From assembly GCA_026391455.1 (NCBI GenBank), contig JAPLEH010000062.1, positions 62,001-126,000 on the forward strand: a DNA stretch of 64,000 nucleotides. The letters are read 5' to 3'. This stretch comes from Bacteroidota bacterium. GTDB taxonomy: Bacteria; Bacteroidota; Bacteroidia; Chitinophagales; Chitinophagaceae. A program made the translations under genes and the position numbers. Below the pieces are notes generated by a model. That model did not search any database, had not been told where the DNA came from, and was given only the letters and a program-made list of their open reading frames with translations. Of the stretch, positions 21,939 through 31,759 are shown piece by piece. Numbering within the stretch: the first letter of the stretch is position 1; each line of letters starts with the position of its first letter.

Positions 21939-21973
21939 ATGACACAGCAGCAGGGAGCCGGTTTATCCATTCA

Positions 21974-22426
21974 TTACATTGCTTTGTAATGATGCAGGGT
22001 GAACCGGTTCCACCCTTTTTTTGTTTTTGATTCCACCGCCCAGTTGAAACCGCCCGCTTCATGTGGCCAGTAAATCATACGCGCGGTACCGGCAGGCATT
22101 TGCGCTTCAAAACAAATAGCAGCCGGGTGTACATCCGTACCATCGGATAAAATACCGGAAGAGTTTTTGCCATCAGAGGTAAAAGACCAAAAGTTGATTT
22201 GCCCTTCTTTCATACCGATCATAGCCGTTTCTGTATAAACACCTTTGCTGAATTTCCATTGAGCGGTTAGCTGGATATATTGCCCGCTTAAAACCGTTTC
22301 AAACACCCTGGTGCAGGTAAGCTTTCCCATCGGAGAATCCGCTTCGGCTTTCCACGAACCAATCAACGGAGCAAAGATGCCCAGCTTGCCACGGCCTTTT
22401 TTCCAGGTATTTACTTTTTTAGCCAT
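21974..22426 (-). CDS. hypothetical protein (lipocalin/DUF1579-like)
   Basis: LIGSWKAEADSPMGKLTCTRVFE...; intact ORF. Confidence 0.5.
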   Translation of the reverse strand: MAKKVNTWKKGRGKLGIFAPLIGSWKAEADSPMGKLTCTRVFETVLSGQYIQLTAQWKFSKGVYTETAMIGMKEGQINFWSFTSDGKNSSGILSDGTDVHPAAICFEAQMPAGTARMIYWPHEAGGFNWAVESKTKKGWNRFTLHHYKAM

Positions 22427-22454
22427 ATTCTAATTTACAATATAAAAAATAAAA

Positions 22455-22490
22455 AAAGGCTGATGAAACAAAAGGGTTTCATCAGCCTTT
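22455..22490 (-). terminator. intrinsic terminator, 15-bp stem
   Basis: aaaggctgatgaaac-aaaagg-gtttcatcagccttt. Confidence 0.8.
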
Positions 22491-22506
22491 AAAATTGTTT
22501 GTTTCA

Positions 22507-24933
22507 TCAGAGTGTCAGCACCTTCACTGTTTGCATTACTCCATTGATCATCACCTGTACAGCAATAATATCACCAGCCCCGGATCCGAAGTTGCGGGCA
22601 TTGGCGGTAAAACGGTGTGTGCCGGCCTGCAATGTACTCTCTGCTTGTAATGTGCGGGTTATACGGCTTCGTGTTGAAATGGCCTGTACACTAATACGGG
22701 AGTCATTTTTCAGTACTACCTGTACCGTAAACTGATCCTTTACCGGATTGGGAGATACGATCACACTGATGGCTTCATCCATGGTGGCCGTTGCATCCGT
22801 AGCAGACAATTGCTTCAATATCTTTTCAATATATAAAACTCCGTTATCATGATCACCGTGAATTTTATAACGACCCTGTGCATCATTGGGGTTGGCCAGT
22901 CTTTCTTCTCTTACTTCAGTCAGCAGATGACCATATTTTGCAGTAGTAAGTGTAACCAGCAGTTTGCTCAGGAAATGATCATTGCTATTCACATATTTAT
23001 CAAAAACCAGATACATCGACGCGTCTGTATTTCTCTGACAGAATGCCGCCAGCCTTTCATACTCCGCATTATTGCAATACATATAAGGATCACTCATGGA
23101 TAAGTTTTTAGCTTTCGTCTTATCCCAGGCCTGGTAAAGCATTTCAAATGTGCCGGAAATATTCAAGTCATTCTTTGCGATAAGCGTACGCAGTTTTTGC
23201 TGTGCACCGTTGGTAAGGCTGGCTTTATCAATAACAGCCAGACCTGCATTCACTGCGTCGATATCCGTAGTAAAACCAGTATTCATTCTTGAGTAAGTTC
23301 CGGCAAATTTATAATAGTTAGTTACAGCTCCATACCAGCTTGGATTTTCCAGAGAATTGCGCGGATGCAAGGTTCTGTCCAGCCCCCCTGGTTTGCTTTC
23401 CCAATCATATCCGTGCGGATGAGCATTTCCTGGTTTGGTTACAGATGCATGGGTATATGCACTGGCCGTTTTCCAGAGATCTACTGCAGCGTTGGCAGCG
23501 GTAGCACCGGAGCGTGTATAATTCCAGGCACCGGGATATCGCTGGGGTGTATTGGAATAAAATTTATCAAAACTTCCCAATGGATTATTGGCCACATACC
23601 AGGTAGAGGATGGGTCAATGGGCCATACCCAACTGGTAGTGATACCGCCCGACCAGGAGATGCAGTTATAATATTCACTAGGTGCTGTTTGAATGGCATC
23701 TTCTCCTTTCAACAAGGGGAAATTACTGGCTTCAAAGGTAGTGGGAATAGTGGCATTGGTATTACCCATATACACATCACAAAAGCCTGTTCTTGCGGCA
23801 CTGTAGGAACTCACAAAAACTACAGTACTGCCGGTAGCATAATTCTTTTTGATCCGGGATGCAAGGAACCAGTTCCAGGTACCGCCAGAAGAGTTGGAAT
23901 AATCATCATTATAGCCAGTCACGTTGGTGCCAGATGATTTAATGGTAAAGATGCGTGTATCAGGGGTAGTGCCAGTTAAGCGGGCTGTAAAATAATTGAG
24001 GTTCCCGGTGCGTGAAGTAGTATTAAACCGCAAACCTGAAATGGGTGTATTGGAAAGGTACGCGCTTCCATTTTGGGCAATAGAAGTGGTACCACTCTGT
24101 CCTCCATAATAGGGCCTCGCCAATAAATAATAACTTCCTGTAGTCGGAATTGTAACGGTGAGGGTGCTTTCCCATGTACCATTACTGTCATCACTCCACC
24201 AGGAATAGGCATCGACATTAGCAGGGTCAAATAAATGTAAAACCGGATCAATGGTGGAACCACTGGTTGAAAAGGTATATGTAGTACCAGCAGTAAGGTA
24301 TACCCATTGCATGGTGGTATAGGCAAAGGCCGTATCAATGGCATGCTCATAATTACCACTTGGATTGTTAAGTACTTTACCGGAAAGACTGTTTGCTTTA
24401 TCAGCAGCCGGCACATTACTCACCGGTTTATCCTGTACCCATTGGGTAAGGCGCTGTGAAAACTGATTCCAGTCTGCATCCAATCCTGTATGATTGCCGC
24501 TTCTGCTGCAACTGAGTTCATCAATCAGCGGAGGCATATTACTATTTACCGGGAATACAAGCAAATGACGACCAGCGGTGAGATACACACCACAGGCATC
24601 ATTCTTCGTGATGGATGACGCCATGGTTTTCTGCCAACCGCTTTCTGTGGTCGTAAACTGATGCGGCATTGCTTTGCCGTCTACCAGTACCGGCATATTT
24701 ATTCCTTTTTGCAGATTCGTGATTACAGCGAGCGAATAGCAGGCACTCACCGGAACTTCGATAGCATACACTGTAGAAGAACGAAGTCCGTCACTCTCAC
24801 TCCATTGTTCCAGCAGGGCCACTTCTCCGGCCATAGTGCCGCGGGGATACCGTTTAACTTCACTCTTAAGTTGAGCACCGGCAACGGCACAAAATAATAC
24901 GGCGAAGATTGCCGCAATAAGCATTCGTAACAT
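22507..24933 (-). CDS. secreted protein with T9SS type A C-terminal sorting domain
   Basis: Signal peptide; IVSPNPVKDQFTVQV...VKVLTL C-terminus. Confidence 0.75.
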   Translation of the reverse strand: MLRMLIAAIFAVLFCAVAGAQLKSEVKRYPRGTMAGEVALLEQWSESDGLRSSTVYAIEVPVSACYSLAVITNLQKGINMPVLVDGKAMPHQFTTTESGWQKTMASSITKNDACGVYLTAGRHLLVFPVNSNMPPLIDELSCSRSGNHTGLDADWNQFSQRLTQWVQDKPVSNVPAADKANSLSGKVLNNPSGNYEHAIDTAFAYTTMQWVYLTAGTTYTFSTSGSTIDPVLHLFDPANVDAYSWWSDDSNGTWESTLTVTIPTTGSYYLLARPYYGGQSGTTSIAQNGSAYLSNTPISGLRFNTTSRTGNLNYFTARLTGTTPDTRIFTIKSSGTNVTGYNDDYSNSSGGTWNWFLASRIKKNYATGSTVVFVSSYSAARTGFCDVYMGNTNATIPTTFEASNFPLLKGEDAIQTAPSEYYNCISWSGGITTSWVWPIDPSSTWYVANNPLGSFDKFYSNTPQRYPGAWNYTRSGATAANAAVDLWKTASAYTHASVTKPGNAHPHGYDWESKPGGLDRTLHPRNSLENPSWYGAVTNYYKFAGTYSRMNTGFTTDIDAVNAGLAVIDKASLTNGAQQKLRTLIAKNDLNISGTFEMLYQAWDKTKAKNLSMSDPYMYCNNAEYERLAAFCQRNTDASMYLVFDKYVNSNDHFLSKLLVTLTTAKYGHLLTEVREERLANPNDAQGRYKIHGDHDNGVLYIEKILKQLSATDATATMDEAISVIVSPNPVKDQFTVQVVLKNDSRISVQAISTRSRITRTLQAESTLQAGTHRFTANARNFGSGAGDIIAVQVMINGVMQTVKVLTL

Positions 24934-25019
24934 AATGAATTGGTTTAATGGTTATCAGTATTTGAAATATGGTTTTTCGAAATGCAGGACGAAGGTAACG
25001 GGCAAGCCACCACCTAACA

Positions 25020-25037
25020 ATACCACGAACAGGTTAT
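25020..25037 (-). promoter_or_regulatory. ATACC-N8-GGTAT-like inverted repeat, site 4 (degenerate)
   Basis: Gene-direction ATAACCTGTTCGTGGTAT, 22 nt before TACCTTCG. Confidence 0.4.
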
Positions 25038-25107
25038 ACTATTATACGGTTGTTTTGAATGATTAAACGGCGAAGAAAAGGCTATAGAAAATTATGAATT
25101 ATGAATT

Positions 25108-25286
25108 ATTGTTGTCCGGTAAAACTATTTATTAGTTTGAAAATCAATTCAGACCCCTCCCCAAGCGCTACGCGCGTTTCTTTCATCCGCACGTTGTGCG
25201 AACTCAGAAACCCCACAGTAGAGGGGCTAGAACCCGCTCTGGGGCAATGTTTCAGGGCTTTGCAAAAACTTTCCCCGGACAATAAT
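25108..25286. repeat. MITE-like dispersed repeat, copy 1, with ~52-bp internal insertion
   Basis: Imperfect terminal inverted repeats ATTGTTGTCCGG / CCGGACAATAAT; nearly identical to 29765..29891. Confidence 0.8.
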
Positions 25287-25406
25287 GATTAAGAATTATG
25301 AATTGTACGCTTTTGGTAAGCTTTAGCAATAATGATTATTGTACGTATAGGTAAGATGCGGATGAGTAATTGAAGGCAGTTAAACATGTTTGTATTACCA
25401 AACAAA

Positions 25407-25438
25407 AATGGGGTTTCGCGTTAATACGAAACCCCATT
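25407..25438 (-). terminator. intrinsic terminator of E1 dehydrogenase
   Basis: aatggggtttcg-cgttaata-cgaaaccccatt. Confidence 0.75.
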
Positions 25439-25468
25439 CATAATTCATAATTCTTAATTCATAATTCT

Positions 25469-27862
25469 TTACTCCGCCATCATTTCCCGTATCACCTGCT
25501 CAATCTCCTCCGCATTGGGTTTGGAGAAATAATCGCCATCACTGCCATAGGCCGGACGATGTGCTTTACCGGTAATGGTACGAGGGGCTACATCGAGAAA
25601 ACGATAGCCGCTCTGTTCTTCCATTACTTTATTGAACATATATGCGGCCGCGCCACCCGGCACATCTTCATCAATGAATACGATACGGTTAGTTTTTTTA
25701 AGCGAAGCCAATACAACCTGTTGTGTATCGAACGGTAAGAGTGTTTGTACATCCACGATTTCGCAACTGATACCCTGCGCTTCCAGCATCGTTACCGCTT
25801 CCTGAATGATACGAAGCGTGGAGCCATACGATACAATAGTTATATCATTTCCTTCCTTTATTACTTCGGGTACCCCCAACGGCACAGTGAATTCAAGCAG
25901 GTTGGAAGGTAATTTTTCTTTGAGCCGGTATCCGTTGAGGCATTCCACCACCAGTCCGGGATCATTGCTTTTTAATAAGGTATTGTACATTCCCACCGCC
26001 TGTGTCATATTGCGTGGCACACAAATATACATTCCCCGCAGGGCGTTGATCACCATTCCCATGGGTGATCCGCTGTGCCAGATTCCTTCGAGGCGGTGTC
26101 CGCGGGTGCGAATGATCAGGGGGCAACTTTGCTGTCCCGCCGTGCGGTAATGCAGCGTACTCACATCATCGCTCAATGGCTGCAGCCCGTATAATAAATA
26201 ATCGAGGTATTGTATTTCGGCGATCGGGCGAAGGCCGCGCATGGCAAGCCCGATACCCTGCCCCATAATAGTAAGTTCGCGGATACCGGTATCGAATATG
26301 CGTTGTTTGCCATGCTTCTGCTGCAAGCCACTGAAACCCTGATTCACATCACCGATATAACCAAGGTCTTCGCCAAAGGCCAATACTTTGGGGTTCGTGC
26401 TGAAGAGTTCATCAAAATATCGGTTCAGTACTTCAAAGCCATTGAGGGTTGGTGCATCGGCGGCGAAACTGGCCTTCACCACTTCCACTTTCATAGCACT
26501 CTTCGGGCCTTCATTATATAATTGCGAATTATATTTTTTTCTGTTCTCTGCCTGTAGTTCGTTATGGTAATCTTTTACATCTGAAGCTGCATCTGCACTA
26601 CCGGCTATCACCAGGGCCCGGTGCAAGGTCTTTTGTACATCGCGGCGAAGCGGTTCCCGAATAGCCGACAGTTCGATTGCGAGTTTTTGAATGTCCGTTG
26701 TTTTCTCCGGCAATGCGGTGGCCAGTGCATGCAGTTTTTCCGTGGCACGTGCTACCTGCTGACGAATCGGAGTTATGAATTTTTCCCAGGCGGCAGCACG
26801 GCTGTCGCGCACCCATTCTTTCGCTTTATCAGCAATATCGTTCAGTTCTTCGTCGGTAGCGAGTGCATTCTCCACGATCCATTCTTTCATCTTCTTTATT
26901 CCATCCCACTCGCGTTCCCATTCGAGTCTTTCCTGCGTTTTGTAACGCTCATGACTGCCGGAGGTACTATGTCCCTGCGGTTGCGTGATTTCTTCTACAT
27001 GAAAGAGTACGGGTGTATGTGTGTCTCGCGCTATGCCAATCCCTTCCTCAAATGCCTCGCACATACCAGCATAATCCCAGCCTTTTACTTTATAAATATG
27101 AATACCATTAGTGCCATCTGTTTTTTGCATGCCGCTCAGGGCATCGGACACCGATGCTTTGGTGGTTTGAAATTTCTTAGGTACGGATATTCCGTAGCCA
27201 TCATCCCAGACAAATACGGCCAGGGGTACCTGTAATACACCCGCAGCATTGATCGTTTCCCAGAAATGACCTTCACTCGTAGAAGCATCGCCAATGGTGG
27301 CAAAACAGACTTCATTTCCATTGGAAGAAAGATGTTTGAAGGCATGCAATTCCTGAATATTCCGGAAGGCCCTGGATGCATAGGCCAACCCAAGGGCCCG
27401 GGGCATTTGCCCGGCTGTGGGGGCAATATCACTGGAAATATTTTTAAGCCCCGAAAGCTGGAGCCAATCACCATTTTCATCCACCATTTTAGTGGCAAAA
27501 TGACAATTCATCTGGCGACCGCCGCTGAAGGGCTCAATATTCACATCGGGGTTAGCATATAATTGTGCAAACACCTGTTCGGCGGTAGTAAGACCGGTTG
27601 CAAACATGAAGGTCTGATCGCGGTAATAGCCGCTGCGAAAATCCCCCGTCCGGAAAAATTTTGCCATGGCCACCTGGGCCACTTCTTTTCCATCTCCAAA
27701 AATGCCAAATTTAGCCTTGCCACCTAATACTTCTTTTCGGCCTAACAAGCTGGTTTCCCGGCTAATGCAGGCAACCCGATAATCATTCAATACTTCATCC
27801 CTGAATTTGTCGTATGACAATTTTTCTTCATCGGTAAGCATCGCCGGGTTAGTATTTTCCAT
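25469..27862 (-). CDS. fused alpha/beta E1 component of 2-oxoacid dehydrogenase (TPP-dependent, BCKDH-like)
   Basis: Alpha domain ATIGDASTSEGHFWETINAAGV; beta domain FGEDLGYIGDVNQGFSGLQQKHG; one ORF; start trimmed to MENTNP. Confidence 0.9.
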   Translation of the reverse strand: MENTNPAMLTDEEKLSYDKFRDEVLNDYRVACISRETSLLGRKEVLGGKAKFGIFGDGKEVAQVAMAKFFRTGDFRSGYYRDQTFMFATGLTTAEQVFAQLYANPDVNIEPFSGGRQMNCHFATKMVDENGDWLQLSGLKNISSDIAPTAGQMPRALGLAYASRAFRNIQELHAFKHLSSNGNEVCFATIGDASTSEGHFWETINAAGVLQVPLAVFVWDDGYGISVPKKFQTTKASVSDALSGMQKTDGTNGIHIYKVKGWDYAGMCEAFEEGIGIARDTHTPVLFHVEEITQPQGHSTSGSHERYKTQERLEWEREWDGIKKMKEWIVENALATDEELNDIADKAKEWVRDSRAAAWEKFITPIRQQVARATEKLHALATALPEKTTDIQKLAIELSAIREPLRRDVQKTLHRALVIAGSADAASDVKDYHNELQAENRKKYNSQLYNEGPKSAMKVEVVKASFAADAPTLNGFEVLNRYFDELFSTNPKVLAFGEDLGYIGDVNQGFSGLQQKHGKQRIFDTGIRELTIMGQGIGLAMRGLRPIAEIQYLDYLLYGLQPLSDDVSTLHYRTAGQQSCPLIIRTRGHRLEGIWHSGSPMGMVINALRGMYICVPRNMTQAVGMYNTLLKSNDPGLVVECLNGYRLKEKLPSNLLEFTVPLGVPEVIKEGNDITIVSYGSTLRIIQEAVTMLEAQGISCEIVDVQTLLPFDTQQVVLASLKKTNRIVFIDEDVPGGAAAYMFNKVMEEQSGYRFLDVAPRTITGKAHRPAYGSDGDYFSKPNAEEIEQVIREMMAE

Positions 27863-27967
27863 AGGGCAAAAATAGGAATATTGCCAGCATACACAACGGT
27901 GCCGCACAAAGGGGGAAAAAATATGCATAACCATGCAACCCCCCTATTAATTATGCCATCTTTTAGC

Positions 27968-27975
27968 TAAATTTG
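27968..27975 (+). promoter_or_regulatory. Bacteroidota -7 box (TAAATTTG) upstream of DUF1573 gene
   Basis: Perfect TAnnTTTG match 21 nt before ATG. Confidence 0.5.
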
Positions 27976-27996
27976 GGGTCTGCAATTTTTCCTACT

Positions 27997-28500
27997 ATGA
28001 AATATATCAGCAGTAGTTTATTTGTTCTCTTTCTTGCTCTGGGGGTTAATGCCCAGCAACCTGCCCATGATGATCATGCCGGTCATAACCATGGTACGCA
28101 GCCTGCAAAACCAGCCGTTGCCCTTACACCCGGTGAAGATGTGCTGAAATTGAAAGAAACAGAGCATGATTTTGACAAAATACCACAGGGTAAACCAGTC
28201 TACTACAATTTTGAAATTGTAAATACCGGCAAGACCCCGCTTACCTTGGACAATGTACAGGCCAGTTGCGGCTGTACCACTCCTGAATGGAGCCGCGATC
28301 CCATCGCTCCTGGCGCTACCGCCAAAATCAGGGTTGGTTATAATGCAGCAGCAGAAGGTACATTCCTTAAAACGATCACGATCACTTATAATTCAAATCA
28401 ATCAAAAGTATTACAGATCAAAGGCTTTGTGTGGAAGGCCCCCGAGGGTTCTGCACCCGCCAATGCATCTGTTGATTTCTTAAAAAAACAAACGCTTTAA
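27997..28500 (+). CDS. DUF1573 domain secreted protein
   Basis: EHDFDKIPQGKPVYYNFEIVNTGKTPLTLDNVQASCGCTTPEWS. Confidence 0.9.
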   Translation: MKYISSSLFVLFLALGVNAQQPAHDDHAGHNHGTQPAKPAVALTPGEDVLKLKETEHDFDKIPQGKPVYYNFEIVNTGKTPLTLDNVQASCGCTTPEWSRDPIAPGATAKIRVGYNAAAEGTFLKTITITYNSNQSKVLQIKGFVWKAPEGSAPANASVDFLKKQTL

Positions 28501-28511
28501 ACTACATTATC

Positions 28512-28955
28512 ATGAAGAAAATCTTCTTACTCGCAACTGCATTTGCATTCACCCTTACTGCAATGGCTCAACCCGCAGCCCCTAAAGCTGACGATGTTAT
28601 CAAAATGAACGTGGAAACACATGACTTTGGAAAGATCAAACAAAGTGTTCCCGTTACTTATGTTTTTGAAATTAAGAACATCAGCGACAAACCCATTGTA
28701 GTATCCAATGCTTCAGCTTCCTGCGGATGTACTGTGCCTGAAAAACCCGAGCAGCCCATCGAACCCGGTAAAACCGCTCCCCTCAAAGTACAATTCAACG
28801 CTCCTGCTGTAGGACCCATCAACAAAGATGTGTATATCACTCTCGCAGGTGTGGATGGTCCCAAAGTAGTACATATCACCGGAGAAGTTTTAACTCCTGA
28901 AGCGTATGAAGAATACATCAAAACAAAAGGAAAAGCTGAAAAGCCCAAAAACTAA
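28512..28955 (+). CDS. DUF1573 domain secreted protein (tandem paralog)
   Basis: THDFGKIKQSVPVTYVFEIKNISDKPIVVSNASASCGCTVPEKP. Confidence 0.9.
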   Translation: MKKIFLLATAFAFTLTAMAQPAAPKADDVIKMNVETHDFGKIKQSVPVTYVFEIKNISDKPIVVSNASASCGCTVPEKPEQPIEPGKTAPLKVQFNAPAVGPINKDVYITLAGVDGPKVVHITGEVLTPEAYEEYIKTKGKAEKPKN

Positions 28956-28974
28956 TCAGTTTTAATTTATAATA

Positions 28975-29006
28975 AAAATCCCGTTCATGTATGAACGGGA
29001 TTTTTT
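28975..29006 (+). terminator. intrinsic terminator
   Basis: aaaaatcccgttcat-gt-atgaacgggattttt followed by T. Confidence 0.85.
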
Positions 29007-29089
29007 ATTTTGAGCCATCCCCAGCTTGTCAGAAAGTATTAGGCCAATGATACAAAGGGAATATTCACTATCGCAATACTCAATTAATC

Positions 29090-29551
29090 ATGAAAGAACA
29101 GCTTTTACAAACCTGGCAAATTCACCAGCAGAAGAACCTGCTTGTACTGGACAATACCTCAGATGCCGGATTGGAAAAAACGCTCAGTACACGCGGCGGA
29201 CGCACCATTTATCAGCAATGGGTACATATACACAGTGTACGCCTGCAATGGCTGGAGAGCTGCGACAAAGAACTGTTCAAACAACTCACCCCGATCAATA
29301 AAGACGATAAACCCGATCGCAAACTGTTGAAAAAATCACTCGAAGCTTCTGCCAAAGCCCTCGCTACCCTGTTTGCTGCCAGCTATGACAATGGCGGAAA
29401 AGTAAAAGGATACAAAGCCGGATTAGTTCCCCTGCTTGGTTATTTTATTTCACATGAATCCCATCACCGTGGCAATATGCTGCTTACCCTCAAACAATGC
29501 GGTGAAAAAATTCCGGACAACATGAAATGGGGGCTGTGGGAGGTTGCATAG
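29090..29551 (+). CDS. DinB-like family protein
   Basis: FISHESHHRGNMLLTLKQCG. Confidence 0.75.
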   Translation: MKEQLLQTWQIHQQKNLLVLDNTSDAGLEKTLSTRGGRTIYQQWVHIHSVRLQWLESCDKELFKQLTPINKDDKPDRKLLKKSLEASAKALATLFAASYDNGGKVKGYKAGLVPLLGYFISHESHHRGNMLLTLKQCGEKIPDNMKWGLWEVA

Positions 29552-29692
29552 GTTTCATAGGTTCAAGAGGTTGAAGAAGTTCAATAAGTTTAAGAAGTTA
29601 CATAGGTTGCATAAGTTGAATAGGTTCCATAGGTTCAAGAGGTTGAAGAAGTTCAAGAGGTTGAAGAAGCCTGCCGGCAGGCAGGCAGGTTG
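29548..29692. repeat. imperfect 9-bp tandem array
   Basis: ggttcaagaggttgaagaagttcaataagtttaagaagttacataggttgcataagttgaatagg.... Confidence 0.85.
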
Positions 29693-29764
29693 AATACAGT
29701 TCGCGGTTGGTTGGTTGCCCACCCTTAATAGGCTTGCCTTCTTTTGGGCTGGCTGTTCAAAGCC

Positions 29765-29891
29765 ATTGTTGTCCGGTAAAACTATTTATTAGTTTGAAAA
29801 TCAATTCAGACCCCTCCCCAAAGGAGAGGGGCTAGAACCCGCTCTGGGGCAATGTTTCAGGGCTTTGCAAAAACTTTCCCCGGACAATAAT
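29765..29891. repeat. MITE-like dispersed repeat, copy 2
   Basis: Same 127-bp core as 25108..25286, TIRs ATTGTTGTCCGG/CCGGACAATAAT. Confidence 0.8.
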
Positions 29892-31096
29892 GGTCCAAAG
29901 CTCGTTTGTAAAGCCGGGAGTTTTCGCCAGTCCAGCGCTTTGGCGGAAAGCAAAATTGCGGAGTCATGTTGCATATATCGTATGGTAAGGATGGAATCTG
30001 CATCCCGGTATACGATGTCAATATTTCTTTTCCGTTGCTGATAATCGGTTAGTACATAGTGATAGCTATCCGAATCATAATCCAATTTATAATCCTGCAT
30101 CTTATCATCCTGATCCTGAAAAATGAGATAGCCCTGGCGGTGAATAAAAAAACGTTTCACCGGAGCATCCGCCCCGCTCAAGGTATCACTGCCCCTGATA
30201 AATTGCTGTACCGCATACGCCCCGTGCAGGTTATGCCGGGGAGCCGTATCATCATTAAAATTGCGGGTATTGATATACGGTATCAGGGATTCTAAAAGAA
30301 TAAAACCGGTAATACATAACCGGATAGCCACCCGCCAAAAGGGATGTGTGATTACTGTCGTTTCCGGCAGTGCAGCCAGCGTAATCGTTTTATGTCCGGA
30401 GAAGAAAATACGAAACCGGTCAGCATATCTGCCCAAAAGGAATAAGGATATGCCCAGCAACAGGGCTGAATACAACTTCACCGAAATGTCGAAACTGAGA
30501 TTGATCATTAGTACCTGTGCCAGTATACCCATGGCCAGCAACGCACCGGCCATTCTGCTGCGGCGGAACAGCAACAACAAAGCGGCCAGTACCTCCACCC
30601 CACCCGCAAAGATGTTGTACAAACGGGAGGTACCCATCGACGACCAATACAACAAGTCTTTATCCACTTTACCCAGCGGGGTGTATAATATATTTGGCTC
30701 CGGTAGATAAAACTGGTGTTTGAAAATTTTATCAAACCCATATTTCAACAACATCAACGCGAGATAGTACACGGCGATCAGATAGATGATCTTCAGCAGA
30801 TGGCCAAACCAAACACGTTGCCGTCCATTGTACCATACTATCCACCCAACAGGAATGCTGATCAACAGCAACAACCCAACCAGCACGTACATGGACCTGG
30901 AGTCGGAGTATACCAGGGTACTTTTAAAGGAAATATAAAAGAATATGCGTCCGGCTACCCGGATCAGTGGGCCAAAAAGGCTATCCGTAATGAACTCCTG
31001 CAGGGGGAACAGATGAAAAGGAAAAGGAATAAAGAAAATACAGAGCAGGAAAAATACTGCTGTAACTGTATAGAAAAAGGATGGCTTCTTTTGCAT
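29801..31096 (-). CDS. multi-TM membrane protein of unknown function; C-terminus encoded by repeat copy 2
   Basis: Several TM helices; last residues LLSGESFCKALKHCPRAGSSPSPLGRGLN derive from the repeat. Confidence 0.7.
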   Translation of the reverse strand: MQKKPSFFYTVTAVFFLLCIFFIPFPFHLFPLQEFITDSLFGPLIRVAGRIFFYISFKSTLVYSDSRSMYVLVGLLLLISIPVGWIVWYNGRQRVWFGHLLKIIYLIAVYYLALMLLKYGFDKIFKHQFYLPEPNILYTPLGKVDKDLLYWSSMGTSRLYNIFAGGVEVLAALLLLFRRSRMAGALLAMGILAQVLMINLSFDISVKLYSALLLGISLFLLGRYADRFRIFFSGHKTITLAALPETTVITHPFWRVAIRLCITGFILLESLIPYINTRNFNDDTAPRHNLHGAYAVQQFIRGSDTLSGADAPVKRFFIHRQGYLIFQDQDDKMQDYKLDYDSDSYHYVLTDYQQRKRNIDIVYRDADSILTIRYMQHDSAILLSAKALDWRKLPALQTSFGPLLSGESFCKALKHCPRAGSSPSPLGRGLN

Positions 31097-31114
31097 GAAC
31101 CGAGCTATATAGTA

Positions 31115-31678
31115 TTATACTGATACAGGCCGGAGTCCGGAATACTTCCATCGCCAGGCGATCCATCCGGCCAGCAACGACGCCAACAGGATGAGCCCGC
31201 TGATAAATACTGCCATGCCATCAAAGGGATTATAACGATCATGGTTATGCGAAAAATAAAACAACCCTCCGTTCATTTTTGAAGACACTTCTTCTTTCCC
31301 AAAGCCGATAAACCGGATGGAATCAGCCGGATTGTCAAAGCGGATCAGCTTATGGATATTTTTCTTCAGCGTATCAATGGATATTTTTTTATTAAACAGG
31401 GATTTTGACCGCAGGGTATCCCGTTGGCGAAACACAGGAGCCCCTTCTCCCCTGCTGGTTACCACTACTGCTACCGATTTTTTGATCAAAATAACGCTGT
31501 CAAGCTGCAGGGTGGAAGGCAGTCCGAAATTGGATGCATCAATATCAAAAAGATTCAGTTCCAGTGCGGTGGAAAACTGCTCCATATTGCCACTATGACT
31601 TTTATAGGCGATCAGGCGGGTTTGCGCATTCACCGAAAGGGTATACAACCCGGCCAGTAAGAGGAATATTATTTTCAT
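31115..31678 (-). CDS. hypothetical secreted/membrane protein, IAYKSHSG family (copy A)
   Basis: Signal peptide; LIAYKSHSGNMEQFSTALELNLFDIDASNFG; C-terminal TM helix. Confidence 0.65.
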   Translation of the reverse strand: MKIIFLLLAGLYTLSVNAQTRLIAYKSHSGNMEQFSTALELNLFDIDASNFGLPSTLQLDSVILIKKSVAVVVTSRGEGAPVFRQRDTLRSKSLFNKKISIDTLKKNIHKLIRFDNPADSIRFIGFGKEEVSSKMNGGLFYFSHNHDRYNPFDGMAVFISGLILLASLLAGWIAWRWKYSGLRPVSV

Positions 31679-31759
31679 ATTCTTTATTATGGTTCAAATT
31701 ACAACTATTCTAAAGGATTCTTCCCTGTTACTGACCAGAGGCTTTTTTACCCTGACTCA

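Noticed and set aside
25089-25452. Several ATGAATT/AATTCAT sequences resembling the LytTR half-sites
   Set aside because: They form an AT-rich microsatellite (aattatgaattatgaatt; cataattcataattcttaattc) without the 21-bp pairing or promoter position.
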